DNA from: Eubacterium sp.
GTDB taxonomy: Bacteria > Bacillota > Clostridia > Lachnospirales > Lachnospiraceae
Direction: 5' to 3'
DNA length: 47,680 bases
Assembly: GCA_024684035.1 (NCBI GenBank)
Contig: JAIKXQ010000080.1
Span: 1 to 47,680, forward strand
Every line of letters starts with the position of its first letter. The first letter of the stretch is position 1. A model generated the notes under the pieces. That model ran no database searches, was not told where the DNA came from, and was given only the letters and a program-made list of their open reading frames with translations. This document shows, one piece after another, positions 25,601 to 34,000 of this stretch. A program made the translations under genes and the position numbers.

Positions 25601-27412
25601 TTTATGAATTTCCGCGGAGCACTGGATGCAGGTACGAGGTTTGAAGAGAACTACAGGAAGAACGGCGAGAACTACATAGGAATACTCATTGATATCTCAG
25701 AGTACAACCGTTTTCTTTCATCGTACGGGGAAAAAGCCGCAAATGAACTGGTGCGTTTCGTGGGTGAGAAAATATGGCAGTACTCGGATACGGGAGCAGC
25801 GATTTCACGCCATTCGGAATGCAGATTCCAGATTTTTGAAAAGGGCAGTGATACCGCTGCCGTGCGGGAACGGCTCCAGCGGCTTGCGGATGAGATTCAC
25901 TCCGTGCATGAAGTCGGCGGATATACGTGTACGCTCTATATGAACTATTCCATCGCTGTAGGATCCGAGGTGGAGACAACGGCTTCGCTCTTCCGTGTGT
26001 TGATGGAGAGAATGGAATTCGCGGAGGCAGAAGATCTTGGAAAAATCGTGTACACGGGAGACCGGCTGGTCTTTGACCGGGAGAAGTTCGATGAAATGGC
26101 AGAGCGGGTCTATATGTGTGATCCGGAAACCTATGATCTGGTTTATTTGAACCGGGCCGGAAGACAGGATCTCCATCTGCCGGACAATTTCAGCTGTACC
26201 GGCAAGAAGTGTTATGAGGTTATTGAAGGACGGGAAGATCCCTGTGAGTTTTGTACGATTCCGGTCACGAGAAGAGATAAATTCCACACCTGGACCAGTC
26301 ACAATCAGAAAAATGGCAAGGACTATCTGATGCATGACACTCTGGTGCCCTGGAGAGGCAGGAATTACCGCTTCTCCCTGTCTGTAGCACTCACAGACTA
26401 TATACAGGAGTCGGAGCTGAATAAACAGTCGGCCTATCGCCGTGTACTGACCATTGATGCAGTGAGCATCGCGCTTCAGGCCCAGGATCCGGAGATCGGT
26501 ATTCAGAAGATGCTTGAAAAAATGGGACAGGGTCTGGGTGCGGACAGAGTCTTCATTTTTGAGCAGACGGATGACAGTCGCTTCAGAGCCAACTACGAAT
26601 GGCACAGGAACGAACTGATTTCTCTGACTCAGGAGTGGCAGAGTGTACCGGAGAAAATCGTGGATGGCCTCTACAAGGTGTTCGCGAAGAACCGGGCTTA
26701 TGTTCTGCCTAGTGTGCATGAGGTGGAAAAAATCCGGGAGAGAGATCCGGAACTGTTCCGCAAAATAGAAGATGTGAATATCCGTGAGATGGTCTGTGTG
26801 GAGTTAAAAATCGGAGGTAAATCAGCCGGTTTCTTCGGCGTTATTAATCCGAGGAAGGACTCCGTGGATAATACAGAGCGGATTCTGATGATTCTTTCAA
26901 GATATATCTCTATTCTTATCCGAAACAGAGATATGCTGAGGCGGCTGGATCTTTTGGGAAACAGAGATGCGTTGACCGGTGTTATGAACCGGAGAGCCTT
27001 CCGGGATATGACAAGACATATGCATGAGAAGTCCGGTCTTGTTGTCATTTACGGTGATGTGAACGGATTAAAGACTGTGAACGACACCCAGGGACATGAG
27101 GCAGGGGATCAGCTGATCAAAGTAGCGGCCGATGTCATGAGTTCCATCGTCGGAGCGGAACAGGTATTCCGTATGGGTGGAGATGAATTTATCATTGTCA
27201 CCCAGAGCAAAGACAAGAAAGAATCGGATGAACTTATGAAGCTGCTGAGGGATAGTTTTGAGTACAAGGGAATCAGCGTGGCCTTGGGCTGCGTATACAA
27301 TCCCGGTGAAATCAAAGATGTGGGCGAGTTGATGTATGAGGCGGATCGCCGCATGTATATCAACAAGCAGTATATGTACAAACAGGATTCCGGGGATTCT
27401 TCATCAACCTGA
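22676..27412 (+). CDS. Giant cytoplasmic c-di-GMP protein: PAS, GGDEF-like, EAL, PAS repeats, GGDEF-like, PAS, GAF, GGDEF
   Basis: The protein has 1578 residues and no membrane segment. In order: PAS-like (1-135); degenerate GGDEF (about 138-300, RFSDDHF in place of the signature); EAL phosphodiesterase (about 310-560) with GVEALARW, FNFSRMDF, EITES, DDFGSGYSSL, EIKID and LAEGVE, so the catalytic residues look intact; three PAS-like segments (about 570-960); a second degenerate GGDEF (about 965-1110, RHSECRFQIF); a PAS with a Cys cluster (about 1143-1240, CYEVIEGREDPCEFC); GAF (about 1255-1405); and a canonical GGDEF (about 1425-1570, FRMGGDEF near 1500) with no RxxD inhibitory site before it. 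It should both make and break c-di-GMP under several signals. A 15-bp tandem duplication lies near the start codon. Domain edges are estimates. Confidence 0.9.
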   Translation: MAADLRWEYLEKQFDMMPGNILICGRESGEDILYEDILYVNRELLELTGCSSKADFITLTAGKMKGFIQKEDFWSTIHVVSSQLEREKNRFSHISFRIYNCERAEISVVSSGRIVDDPELGKICVMSLMEVNTKAKTLLTDALTGLMGMHRFRELMTEKLKKASERGELSKYALLFFDLTNFKLFNLKFGVSAGDKLLCQMAEILKSVYGNRFVARFSDDHFVVLTDRQDVTESILVVNIKAGEIDQNAMLQLKAGIRRLSDEDVKVSAEMICDQAKLACDSIKQDATNYTCEYNDQLTSQMELKAYVNANIEKAISKGYIRVYYQPVIRTLTGKLCGVEALARWIDPEYGNLSPAEFIPFLEEAHLIQMLDNFVIYEVGRQMREQLDHDIPVVPCSFNFSRMDFIMGDPFEEVENVIRKFGLQRNLFRIEITESMIMQDQARIMDQVNQFHDCGYEVWMDDFGSGYSSLNTLKDFHFDEIKIDMLFLKDLNEKGRSIITSMVSMAKKLGVHTLAEGVEYDEQVEFLKSIGCEKMQGYYYGMPMSGDKLYDFCRESCIEVETASEAYIQDQVGLENLISDAPIALIVDNGHFFHTLFENDAFCEAVSSMKNGTEENVNEFIRSPYYALNKTFREFVDKPIASGKKEKITFIENGQYMRLTIRTIAGNKGNYIHKVGLYNITYDDKQERMRRNDEIIRNIAVVYKGIYLWSVKDSEIELIMTNRLRDEGLFMTVERFRQKWMKELIYPGDRKRFDDFFQTDAIHRRIRLGKHATISDVFRIRTENGTYEWIEMTAFILQQEREEKILLLGKPAEIEEYLNNADLLAGMADMHNFDSEGREWQRDGDLWRALMENTDIKYFWKDRQCRFVGVNKAFLDYYGLKSAKEVIGKTDQDMKWHPDNEPFRDDERKVIERGEVVQGSVSECMIRGCLHKIIANRFPIYRDGKIDGLIGCFDDLDSIQRRRYDSLYLRDPVTGFMNFRGALDAGTRFEENYRKNGENYIGILIDISEYNRFLSSYGEKAANELVRFVGEKIWQYSDTGAAISRHSECRFQIFEKGSDTAAVRERLQRLADEIHSVHEVGGYTCTLYMNYSIAVGSEVETTASLFRVLMERMEFAEAEDLGKIVYTGDRLVFDREKFDEMAERVYMCDPETYDLVYLNRAGRQDLHLPDNFSCTGKKCYEVIEGREDPCEFCTIPVTRRDKFHTWTSHNQKNGKDYLMHDTLVPWRGRNYRFSLSVALTDYIQESELNKQSAYRRVLTIDAVSIALQAQDPEIGIQKMLEKMGQGLGADRVFIFEQTDDSRFRANYEWHRNELISLTQEWQSVPEKIVDGLYKVFAKNRAYVLPSVHEVEKIRERDPELFRKIEDVNIREMVCVELKIGGKSAGFFGVINPRKDSVDNTERILMILSRYISILIRNRDMLRRLDLLGNRDALTGVMNRRAFRDMTRHMHEKSGLVVIYGDVNGLKTVNDTQGHEAGDQLIKVAADVMSSIVGAEQVFRMGGDEFIIVTQSKDKKESDELMKLLRDSFEYKGISVALGCVYNPGEIKDVGELMYEADRRMYINKQYMYKQDSGDSSST
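22763..22792 (+). repeat. 15-bp perfect tandem duplication
   Basis: GAGGATATTCTATAT occurs twice in direct succession, encoding EDILYEDILY at about residues 30-39 of the giant c-di-GMP protein. It keeps the frame. Confidence 0.95.
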
Positions 27413-27444
27413 CGAGGAAGTTTCTCTTGTGAAGAAGAAATGAA

Positions 27445-27468
27445 TAAACTCCGGATCATTGCCGATAT
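27445..27468 (+). promoter_or_regulatory. Candidate sigma-28 promoter of the GGDEF-EAL gene
   Basis: TAAA at 27445-27448 is followed after 13 nt by CCGATAT at 27462-27468, preceded by G. Both boxes are perfect; the spacer is one shorter than the usual 14-16. The start codon is 48 nt downstream. Confidence 0.55.
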
Positions 27469-27516
27469 TGTATACATATATGATGTTATTCGGATGATTT
27501 TAAAAAGGATTCGTGT

Positions 27517-29856
27517 ATGAAGGAAAACTCCCGTGGTATACATGAAAATAACAGGATGGTCGGGGAACGCTCGCACTATTTATTTTCCTCTGTCGCACAG
27601 AGGCTGGAGCTGAGCGAGATCAACTGGAGATCGCTGGCCATGATGCCGCTGGTCACTCTGCCGGTATGCATTTTTAATCTGCTGGTGCGGGTTCAGTATC
27701 AGAAGCCGGCCGGGATTTTTGCCGGTATGCTTTTGATTATTTACTGCCTTCTTCTCCTGGTTTTTACGAGACGGGGGAAACGAAGATTTGTGAGATACGC
27801 AACGGGGCTGGCCTATCTGGCGGAGATTCCGGTGATGTTGATTACCATAGTTCAGGCCACTGTGTTAAAGCCGGATGTTGCTGCCGTGACGTCTCTTTTG
27901 TTTATGGCAATTCTGCCTCCCTTTATTCTTGATCTGGCTTACCGGGTGATTGCCTTTGAGACAGTCTGGGCAGGTGTACTGATTGTCATGAGCTTTATCA
28001 CAAAGGAGTCATCCCTGTTCAAGATGGATGTGCTTCACTTGGTTCTTGCCTATCTGCTTTCCGTTGGCATGATCCTGCTGATTCTGGACAGCAGATTCCG
28101 GATGATCAGGAGCAGGAATGACCTGATCAGATTTTCCGAGACCGATGCCCTCACCGGGGTGCTGAATAAGCGTTTCTTTTTGAAAAATGTGAAAGATCTC
28201 CGGGAAGTTTATGCCGCAAGTCAGGATCCGATGGATCAGACGGTGATTGTCGCCTGCAATATCTGTGATATGCGTCTGTACAATGAGGAGTATGGATTTC
28301 AGGAGGGAAACCGTCTGTTGATCCGTGCGGCCGACTGGCTCTGTGAGAATTTTCTGAACCGGCCGGTTTCGCGCTTTGAGTCGGATCATTTTTATCTTCT
28401 GTGTTACGAGTCGGAACTGATGCGCTTTTTCGAGAATATGGAGGCACATCAGCTGCTCGGAGCCGGGGATCATCCTGTTCATACATCCTTCGGTTACTAT
28501 GGAATTCGAAGTGAGGACACAGAGGATTATGCCTGTGACAGGGCGTTCGTTGCCCTTCAGAAGGTGGAAGAGGGGCAGCTTTTCCGTTGCTATGACGAGG
28601 GGATGAATGAGGAATATCTCTATCACAAGAAGCTCCTCGCCCTTTTTCCCACGGCATTGCGGGAGGAAGAGTTTGAAGTTTATTATCAGCCGATTGTCCG
28701 GTCGTTTACCAGAGAGATCAGCAGTGCGGAGGCTCTGGTTCGCTGGAATAATAAGGAACGGGGCATGATCCCGCTGGGGGATTTCATGCCGCTGCTGGAA
28801 GAGCATAATCTTATTACGGAACTGGATCTCTACATGGTTCGTCATGTCCTTCAGGAAGTGAAAAAGGTTCGTGAAGAAACAGGAAGAATCCTCCCGGTTT
28901 CAGTGAACCTCTCGAGACTCGATTTTCTGATGAAAGATATGCCGGCGGAGATATGCAGACTGGCGGATGAGATTGGGGTAGAGCATGACAAGCTGATTAT
29001 CGAGATCACTGAGAGTGCTTTTGCCCTTCAGAACAGCAGGCTTGCTGACGTATTGCAGCAGTTTCATTCCTACGGCTTTCCTGTCTGGATGGATGATTTC
29101 GGATCCGGCTATTCCTCGCTGAATCTTTTGAAAGATTTTGATTTTGACCTGATCAAATTTGATATGCGGTTTGTCAGAGACCTTGCGACGCATATGCAGG
29201 GCAGAATTCTGCTTGGGAAGCTGGTGGAACTGGTGGATGAGCTGGGCATGCAGACGCTGGCCGAGGGTGTGGAGACAGAAGAACAGAGAGATATTCTGGA
29301 GAACATGGGTGTTCAGAGGATGCAGGGCTTTCTCTACAGCAGACCGGAAAAGATGGCATATCTCATTGAACAGCAACGGAAAGGGAAGATGCTAGATTAT
29401 GAGGACTTCCGGAGATCGTCGTATCTGGACGTGGTCAGCAAAGTAAACCTGCGAAATCCGCTTCAATATGAATTTGATCAAAACGGTGTGGAAGAAGGCA
29501 AAATGCCCGCCGGTGTTTTGGAGGTGTCCGGGGACGGAATGGGGTGTTATATCCGGTCCAATGACGTTCTCAGGCGTTTCTTGAACGCGTGGTTTTCTCC
29601 GTCGAATCCTGAGGCGATGACAGAGAATGACCTGGGCGTGGCGGGGTTCCATCTGAACATCCCTGATCCGGTTATTCAACAGCTTACGGGTATTAAAGAG
29701 CAGGGTACCTGGGAGCGGCTGGAGATCAGAGATGATAAATGGCTGCAATTCCGGGAAAATATGCTCGGGAAAGATGGAACCTTCTTTATACATTATCTTG
29801 CACAGGATGATATCACCGGAAGAGAGGCCTACCTGGTTGTTGAGATCAGTGACTAA
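27517..29856 (+). CDS. Membrane GGDEF-EAL protein, probably a c-di-GMP phosphodiesterase
   Basis: The protein has 779 residues. Residues about 40-190 hold about six membrane helices (LAMMPLVTLPVCIFNLLV, IFAGMLLIIYCLLLLVF, YLLSVGMILLILDSRF), a likely sensor. A GGDEF fold follows at about 205-365 (ETDALTGVLNKRFF) but its signature reads SRFESDHF, so it is inactive as a cyclase. The EAL domain (about 375-625) keeps SAEALVRW, NLSRLDF, EITES, DDFGSGYSSL, LIKFDMRF and LAEGVETEE, so it should hydrolyse c-di-GMP. About 150 C-terminal residues (from about 630) are unassigned and may be PAS-like. It starts 104 nt after the giant protein and has its own candidate sigma-28 site, which fits a role in lowering c-di-GMP for swimming. 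Confidence 0.92.
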   Translation: MKENSRGIHENNRMVGERSHYLFSSVAQRLELSEINWRSLAMMPLVTLPVCIFNLLVRVQYQKPAGIFAGMLLIIYCLLLLVFTRRGKRRFVRYATGLAYLAEIPVMLITIVQATVLKPDVAAVTSLLFMAILPPFILDLAYRVIAFETVWAGVLIVMSFITKESSLFKMDVLHLVLAYLLSVGMILLILDSRFRMIRSRNDLIRFSETDALTGVLNKRFFLKNVKDLREVYAASQDPMDQTVIVACNICDMRLYNEEYGFQEGNRLLIRAADWLCENFLNRPVSRFESDHFYLLCYESELMRFFENMEAHQLLGAGDHPVHTSFGYYGIRSEDTEDYACDRAFVALQKVEEGQLFRCYDEGMNEEYLYHKKLLALFPTALREEEFEVYYQPIVRSFTREISSAEALVRWNNKERGMIPLGDFMPLLEEHNLITELDLYMVRHVLQEVKKVREETGRILPVSVNLSRLDFLMKDMPAEICRLADEIGVEHDKLIIEITESAFALQNSRLADVLQQFHSYGFPVWMDDFGSGYSSLNLLKDFDFDLIKFDMRFVRDLATHMQGRILLGKLVELVDELGMQTLAEGVETEEQRDILENMGVQRMQGFLYSRPEKMAYLIEQQRKGKMLDYEDFRRSSYLDVVSKVNLRNPLQYEFDQNGVEEGKMPAGVLEVSGDGMGCYIRSNDVLRRFLNAWFSPSNPEAMTENDLGVAGFHLNIPDPVIQQLTGIKEQGTWERLEIRDDKWLQFRENMLGKDGTFFIHYLAQDDITGREAYLVVEISD

Positions 29857-29872
29857 GGCAATTCCCTATGAG

Positions 29873-29920
29873 ACAAAAAAGAAGTGGCCTGTCTGAAATG
29901 ACAATCCACTTCTTTTTTGT
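29873..29920. terminator. Bidirectional terminator between convergent genes
   Basis: ACAAAAAAGAAGTGG at 29873-29887 and CCACTTCTTTTTTGT at 29906-29920 form a perfect 15-bp stem with an 18-nt loop. The stem itself supplies T runs in both directions. Confidence 0.93.
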
Positions 29921-29936
29921 AATACGGAAATCGCTT

Positions 29937-31418
29937 TTATTTGCTTGCGTAATACTCGGATACGCTGAGGTTGTCACCGAGCGGCACTTTGTGGTCGAGA
30001 CCGATGAATTTGCCGGTCTTTTCATCATGCCACAGGGTATCTTTCATCATACCGTATTTCTCTTCATCCCAGTTCTGGAAGGTTGCATCCAGAAGTCCGC
30101 CGGTATCACCGGAGTTGGGGTTCAGACACCAGAAGGTGTGGTTGATTTTGTTTTTCTCAATAAATGCAGCGATGAGCTCCAGCCATTTCTGGTTCTCTTT
30201 GCCGTCCATGAATCCGCCCCACTCACCGATCAGAAGAGGTGAGATGTTCTGATCCTGAAGATAGTACCAGGTGTCATACCAGTAGTCGTCAAGAAGGGTC
30301 TGCTCTGTGAAGTCCTTCTTGAACCAGGACTGGTTGTAAACGGCCGGGCCGTAATCATGAGGTGAATATACCAGCTGACTCTGATATTTGCCCAGATCTA
30401 CCGGATAGTCCTTGGCACCGCGAAGGTTTCCGCCCCACCAGCTCGGATAGTATTTTTTCTCTTTCTCTGTGGCATTGGGAGACTGTGTACCGGACTCATA
30501 GGTGTAACCCGGACGTGGTGTCTGCTCAATACCCTCGACCATGATCAGAAGATTCGGGTTGATATCGAGGATTGCTTTACCGCAACGGCTGGCAGCTCTC
30601 TGCCAGTTTTCCTGATCATCGGAGCCGTCCCATTTTGCACGGAGATTATCGGCGTCGGAATACTTTCCGTGAGGCTCGTTTTTCAGATCGATGGCAACGA
30701 CAGTATCGTCATCTTTGTACTGGTCTACAAACCAGGTCCAGGCTTCGATCCAGTCATCCTCTGTCAGGGTCTTGCCGAGATTTGCAGCTTTCACGCCATA
30801 CCATACCGGGTAGTTGTGACCGGAGTTGTTGGTGTCAAGACTGTGGCAGTCCATCATGACCTTGATTCCGTTCATCTTGCAGTATTTCAGGAGTACATCG
30901 AAACAGCCTCTGGAGTCCAGATCTTTGCCGTTCTCATCCTGAAGCTCCGGCTGATTGTAGCTGGTGATACATACTTTTACTTTCTCGCCGGCTTTCCACT
31001 GAAGAATAAGCTCGGACGAAATCGGAATACGCAGCAGGTTGAAACCACGATCTGCGATTTCTTTCATTTTTACATCGAAGTCCATGCTCCAGAGACCGTG
31101 TACTACAGCCTCGTTACAGTTGAAGCCGAACCAGTTTACACCGGTGAGATAAACCGGATTTCCCTCTTCATCGTAGATCTGGTTTCCAACGCAGTGCAGC
31201 CAGTCATCGTTTGTGTCATCTTTTTCAACGACGGTTTTTACCGCTGTTTTCTTCTTGGTGTCCGTTGCCTTGTTTGCAGCAACGACAGTGCCGGATGCTT
31301 TCTGATCGACATTTGCGTCTCCGGAGAGAAGCGGTGATACTCCAAGACCTGTGACAGCTACCACTGCAGCCAGGATGCCGGCAGCAACTCTGCCTTTGCA
31401 ATTCTTTAAGTTCTTCAT
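29937..31418 (-). CDS. Secreted GH5-family endoglucanase (cellulase)
   Basis: The protein has 493 residues from the ATG at 31418, which has GGGAGG 6 nt upstream; the frame runs 23 codons further without a site. A signal peptide (about 1-33, GRVAAGILAAVVAVTGLGVS) is followed by a short Lys/Thr linker and a glycoside hydrolase family 5 barrel: GVNWFGFNC, LLRIPISSE, VMMDCHSLD, VAIDLKNEPHG (acid/base Glu in NEP), YSPHDYGP and LIGEWGG (nucleophile Glu). It should cut internal beta-1,4 bonds in cellulose or related glucans outside the cell. No carbohydrate-binding module, dockerin or sorting signal is seen, so it is released or only loosely bound. It is a single-gene unit. Subfamily and exact substrate are not certain. 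Confidence 0.93.
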   Translation of the reverse strand: MKNLKNCKGRVAAGILAAVVAVTGLGVSPLLSGDANVDQKASGTVVAANKATDTKKKTAVKTVVEKDDTNDDWLHCVGNQIYDEEGNPVYLTGVNWFGFNCNEAVVHGLWSMDFDVKMKEIADRGFNLLRIPISSELILQWKAGEKVKVCITSYNQPELQDENGKDLDSRGCFDVLLKYCKMNGIKVMMDCHSLDTNNSGHNYPVWYGVKAANLGKTLTEDDWIEAWTWFVDQYKDDDTVVAIDLKNEPHGKYSDADNLRAKWDGSDDQENWQRAASRCGKAILDINPNLLIMVEGIEQTPRPGYTYESGTQSPNATEKEKKYYPSWWGGNLRGAKDYPVDLGKYQSQLVYSPHDYGPAVYNQSWFKKDFTEQTLLDDYWYDTWYYLQDQNISPLLIGEWGGFMDGKENQKWLELIAAFIEKNKINHTFWCLNPNSGDTGGLLDATFQNWDEEKYGMMKDTLWHDEKTGKFIGLDHKVPLGDNLSVSEYYASK

Positions 31419-31626
31419 TGTTGACCTCCCAATTTGCTCTCTCAATCGAGCTTTCCCCCAACATGATTGTGCTTTTGTCGAAAACAATCAAAATTTTAGT
31501 TTAAATGTACCACAATTAAACGATTTCGTACATATATAAATACACAAATTGCGAGAAAAAATAAAAATAAGAATAGACGAGACAAAAGATTGGTGTCATA
31601 ATATCGTTGTTTTTTACAGGATTTTT

Positions 31627-31681
31627 GTATTCGGATATGGAGACCGGCCCGGTGTGGGGCCGGGGGAAAGAGCCCGAATAC
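31627..31681. other. Nested GC-rich hairpin in a long intergenic region
   Basis: The 395-nt gap between the divergent cellulase and LtaS-like genes is AT-rich apart from this element. An outer stem (GTATTCGG at 31627-31634 with CCGAATAC at 31674-31681) encloses an inner stem (CCGGCCC at 31644-31650 with GGGCCGG at 31657-31663) with a 6-nt loop. It ends 132 nt before the LtaS-like start and could be a leader RNA structure. It matches no riboswitch I can recall. The rest of the gap shows no gene. Confidence 0.6.
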
Positions 31682-31813
31682 GTGCATGATCGAACTACAG
31701 GGATAGAGACAATGAAGGTTTTTAAATGCATTACAAAATGCATTATTCAAAATGGTACAGAATGAATTATAAGACATATGATATAGAATGTGATTTACTG
31801 AAGTGAGAATTAA

Positions 31814-33943
31814 ATGATTAGGAATCATATGAATAATATGAAAGTAGTTAAGGCTATAAAAAATAAGAAAGAAACGGTGGTTGATCACGAAAGCAGGAGA
31901 TGGAGCGGACCGGTGGAAGTGCTGCTTCACTTTCTGGCGGCTCTGGTCGGATACTATCTGATCGAGGCCATGGCCAGGCATTCCATGTCGGCCGCCTGGA
32001 CTTTTTTTCTCAGCCATGAAAAGGTTTTTCTGTACAATACAATGCTGATCTTTCTGACTTCTCTTCCGGCGTTTCTTTTCCGAAGAAGGGTGTTTCTGCG
32101 GGTGCTGACGGGAAGTGTCTGGGCCATTTTCGGCATTGCCAACGGGATCGTTCTGGCTAACAGAGTTACGCCCCTTACCGGGCCGGATCTTATGATGCTC
32201 TCGGAGGGTCTCACCGTGATCCGAAAGTATATGCCAATCTGGCAGATCGCTTTGATCGGGGCGGGAATTGTTGCTCTGCTTGCGGGGCTTGTTTTTTTCT
32301 TTCTGAAAGCACCTGTGTACAGGGGAAAGCTGCGAAGGATTCCGGTGCTCATCGCCATCCTGCTCTCTATAGCTGCGGGCTTCGGGCTTACCCGTCAGTG
32401 TATTCGTGACCGTATTCTTTCTACCTATTTTGAGAATATCGCCAGCGCCTATCATGATTACGGGTTTCCCTACTGCCTCATGGTGACTGTCTTCGATACA
32501 GGGGTATCTCAGCCGGACCGGTATTCGGAGAAGATGATCAATGAAATCCTGGCGGATGAGGGAAAGGAAAAGAAGACAAAGAAGAGGGGAGAGGAACTGC
32601 CGAACATCATCTTTGTGCAGTGCGAGACTTTCTTCGATCCAATGAGAGTGCGACAGTTGAGTTTTTCCGAGGATCCACTTCCGAACTGGCACAAGTTGGA
32701 GAAAAAATACTCCTCCGGTCTTTACCGTGTGCCTGTGGTGGGAGCCGGCACCGTGAATTCGGAGTTTGAGACGATGACAGGTATGAGCCTCAGGTTTTTC
32801 GGACCCGGGGAATATCCATACAAGGGCGTGCTGATGGATGCGCCCTGTGAGAGTGCGGCCTATGTGCTGAAGGATCTGGGACTGTCCACCCATGCGGTCC
32901 ACAACAATGACGCGATCTTCTACCGGAGAAACGAAGTCTATCGGAACCTTGGCTTCGACACCTTCACTTCCTGTGAATACATGGAGAATCAGGATGATGT
33001 CAATGAGATAAACTGGATGAGGGACCGGAATCTCATCGATCCGATCAATGACGCCTTGAATTCCACTCCGGGCAGGGACTTCCTGCTGACGGTCACTGTT
33101 CAGCCCCACGGTGCTTATCCGTCAGAGTGGAGACTGACAGATCCTGCCATCCGTGTGTCGGGAGCCAGAACGGAGGCTCAGAACGCGGCCTGGGAGTACT
33201 ACGTGAACCAGCTTCACGAGGAAGACGCTTTTGTACAGGCGCTGATTGATGAGATGAGTGCCAGAAAGGAACCGACGATCATTCTTTTTTACGGGGATCA
33301 TCTGCCCACGATGAATCTCACAGGAGATGATCTGAACAAGGGCTCCATCTATCAGACAAACTATTTGATCTGGGACAATATGGGACTGCAAAGGCAGAAG
33401 AAGAATATCGCTGCTTATCAGGCTGCCGCAGAGATTTTTAAAGAACTGAAGATCTACGACGGCGTGATGTTCCGTTTTCAGCAGACCATGCAGAGAAGCG
33501 ACAGCTACACCTTCGATATGCAGGCACTCCAGTATGACATGCTCTATGGGGAAAAATATGTGTATGGGGGAAAAGAACCGTACAGTGCTGTGGACATGCG
33601 CATGGGTGTCAGGAAAATAGAATTAACCAGTGTACTGAAGGTGGGGCAGGATATGATCTATTTCACCGGAAAAAACTTCACCCCATCCTGCAAAGTAGTG
33701 ATCGGTGATGAGGTGATCGAGGATACCCTGTACATCAACGATACGACACTGGTGACCAGGGGAGAGAAGATCGATCCCGGTGAAAATGTACGTGTGGGGG
33801 TAAGAGCCAAGGGAAGCGTGAGAGAGATGCTGCTGGGCTCGGATATCTACCTCTTCCGGGGCAGTTCCTACGCCCTGACCGTGGATCAGGAGACCATGAC
33901 TGAGCGGAATACCGCGGAGGGGCAGACCTCAAGCGCCTCCTGA
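31814..33943 (+). CDS. LtaS-type lipoteichoic acid synthase / phosphoglycerol transferase
   Basis: The protein has 709 residues. About five membrane helices lie in residues 35-205. The extracellular sulfatase-fold domain (about 240-570) has FVQCETFFDP with a metal-binding Glu, the Thr nucleophile in GAGTVNSEFETMTG, VTVQPHGAY and ILFYGDHLP, all typical of LtaS-like enzymes. These transfer phosphoglycerol from phosphatidylglycerol to a surface polymer. After the catalytic domain, about 100 residues from 595 (LTSVLKVGQDMIYFTGKNFT, CKVVIGDEV) resemble an IPT/TIG-type beta-sandwich, an unusual addition. The start is preceded by a weak site (GTGAG); an alternative Met lies five codons in. The polymer it builds is not known. 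Confidence 0.88.
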   Translation: MIRNHMNNMKVVKAIKNKKETVVDHESRRWSGPVEVLLHFLAALVGYYLIEAMARHSMSAAWTFFLSHEKVFLYNTMLIFLTSLPAFLFRRRVFLRVLTGSVWAIFGIANGIVLANRVTPLTGPDLMMLSEGLTVIRKYMPIWQIALIGAGIVALLAGLVFFFLKAPVYRGKLRRIPVLIAILLSIAAGFGLTRQCIRDRILSTYFENIASAYHDYGFPYCLMVTVFDTGVSQPDRYSEKMINEILADEGKEKKTKKRGEELPNIIFVQCETFFDPMRVRQLSFSEDPLPNWHKLEKKYSSGLYRVPVVGAGTVNSEFETMTGMSLRFFGPGEYPYKGVLMDAPCESAAYVLKDLGLSTHAVHNNDAIFYRRNEVYRNLGFDTFTSCEYMENQDDVNEINWMRDRNLIDPINDALNSTPGRDFLLTVTVQPHGAYPSEWRLTDPAIRVSGARTEAQNAAWEYYVNQLHEEDAFVQALIDEMSARKEPTIILFYGDHLPTMNLTGDDLNKGSIYQTNYLIWDNMGLQRQKKNIAAYQAAAEIFKELKIYDGVMFRFQQTMQRSDSYTFDMQALQYDMLYGEKYVYGGKEPYSAVDMRMGVRKIELTSVLKVGQDMIYFTGKNFTPSCKVVIGDEVIEDTLYINDTTLVTRGEKIDPGENVRVGVRAKGSVREMLLGSDIYLFRGSSYALTVDQETMTERNTAEGQTSSAS

Positions 33944-34000
33944 GAAACGTTGATCGTACATCAAAACCCTTTATTTTGAGAATTCTTTCTGATTTTTAGA

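Noticed and set aside
31627-31681. c-di-GMP or other known riboswitch in the nested hairpin
   Set aside because: None of the conserved c-di-GMP-I or -II core bases is present.
31496-33109. 537-residue minus-strand frame opposite the LtaS-like gene
   Set aside because: The plus-strand gene has clear catalytic motifs; the minus frame matches nothing and has no ribosome site.
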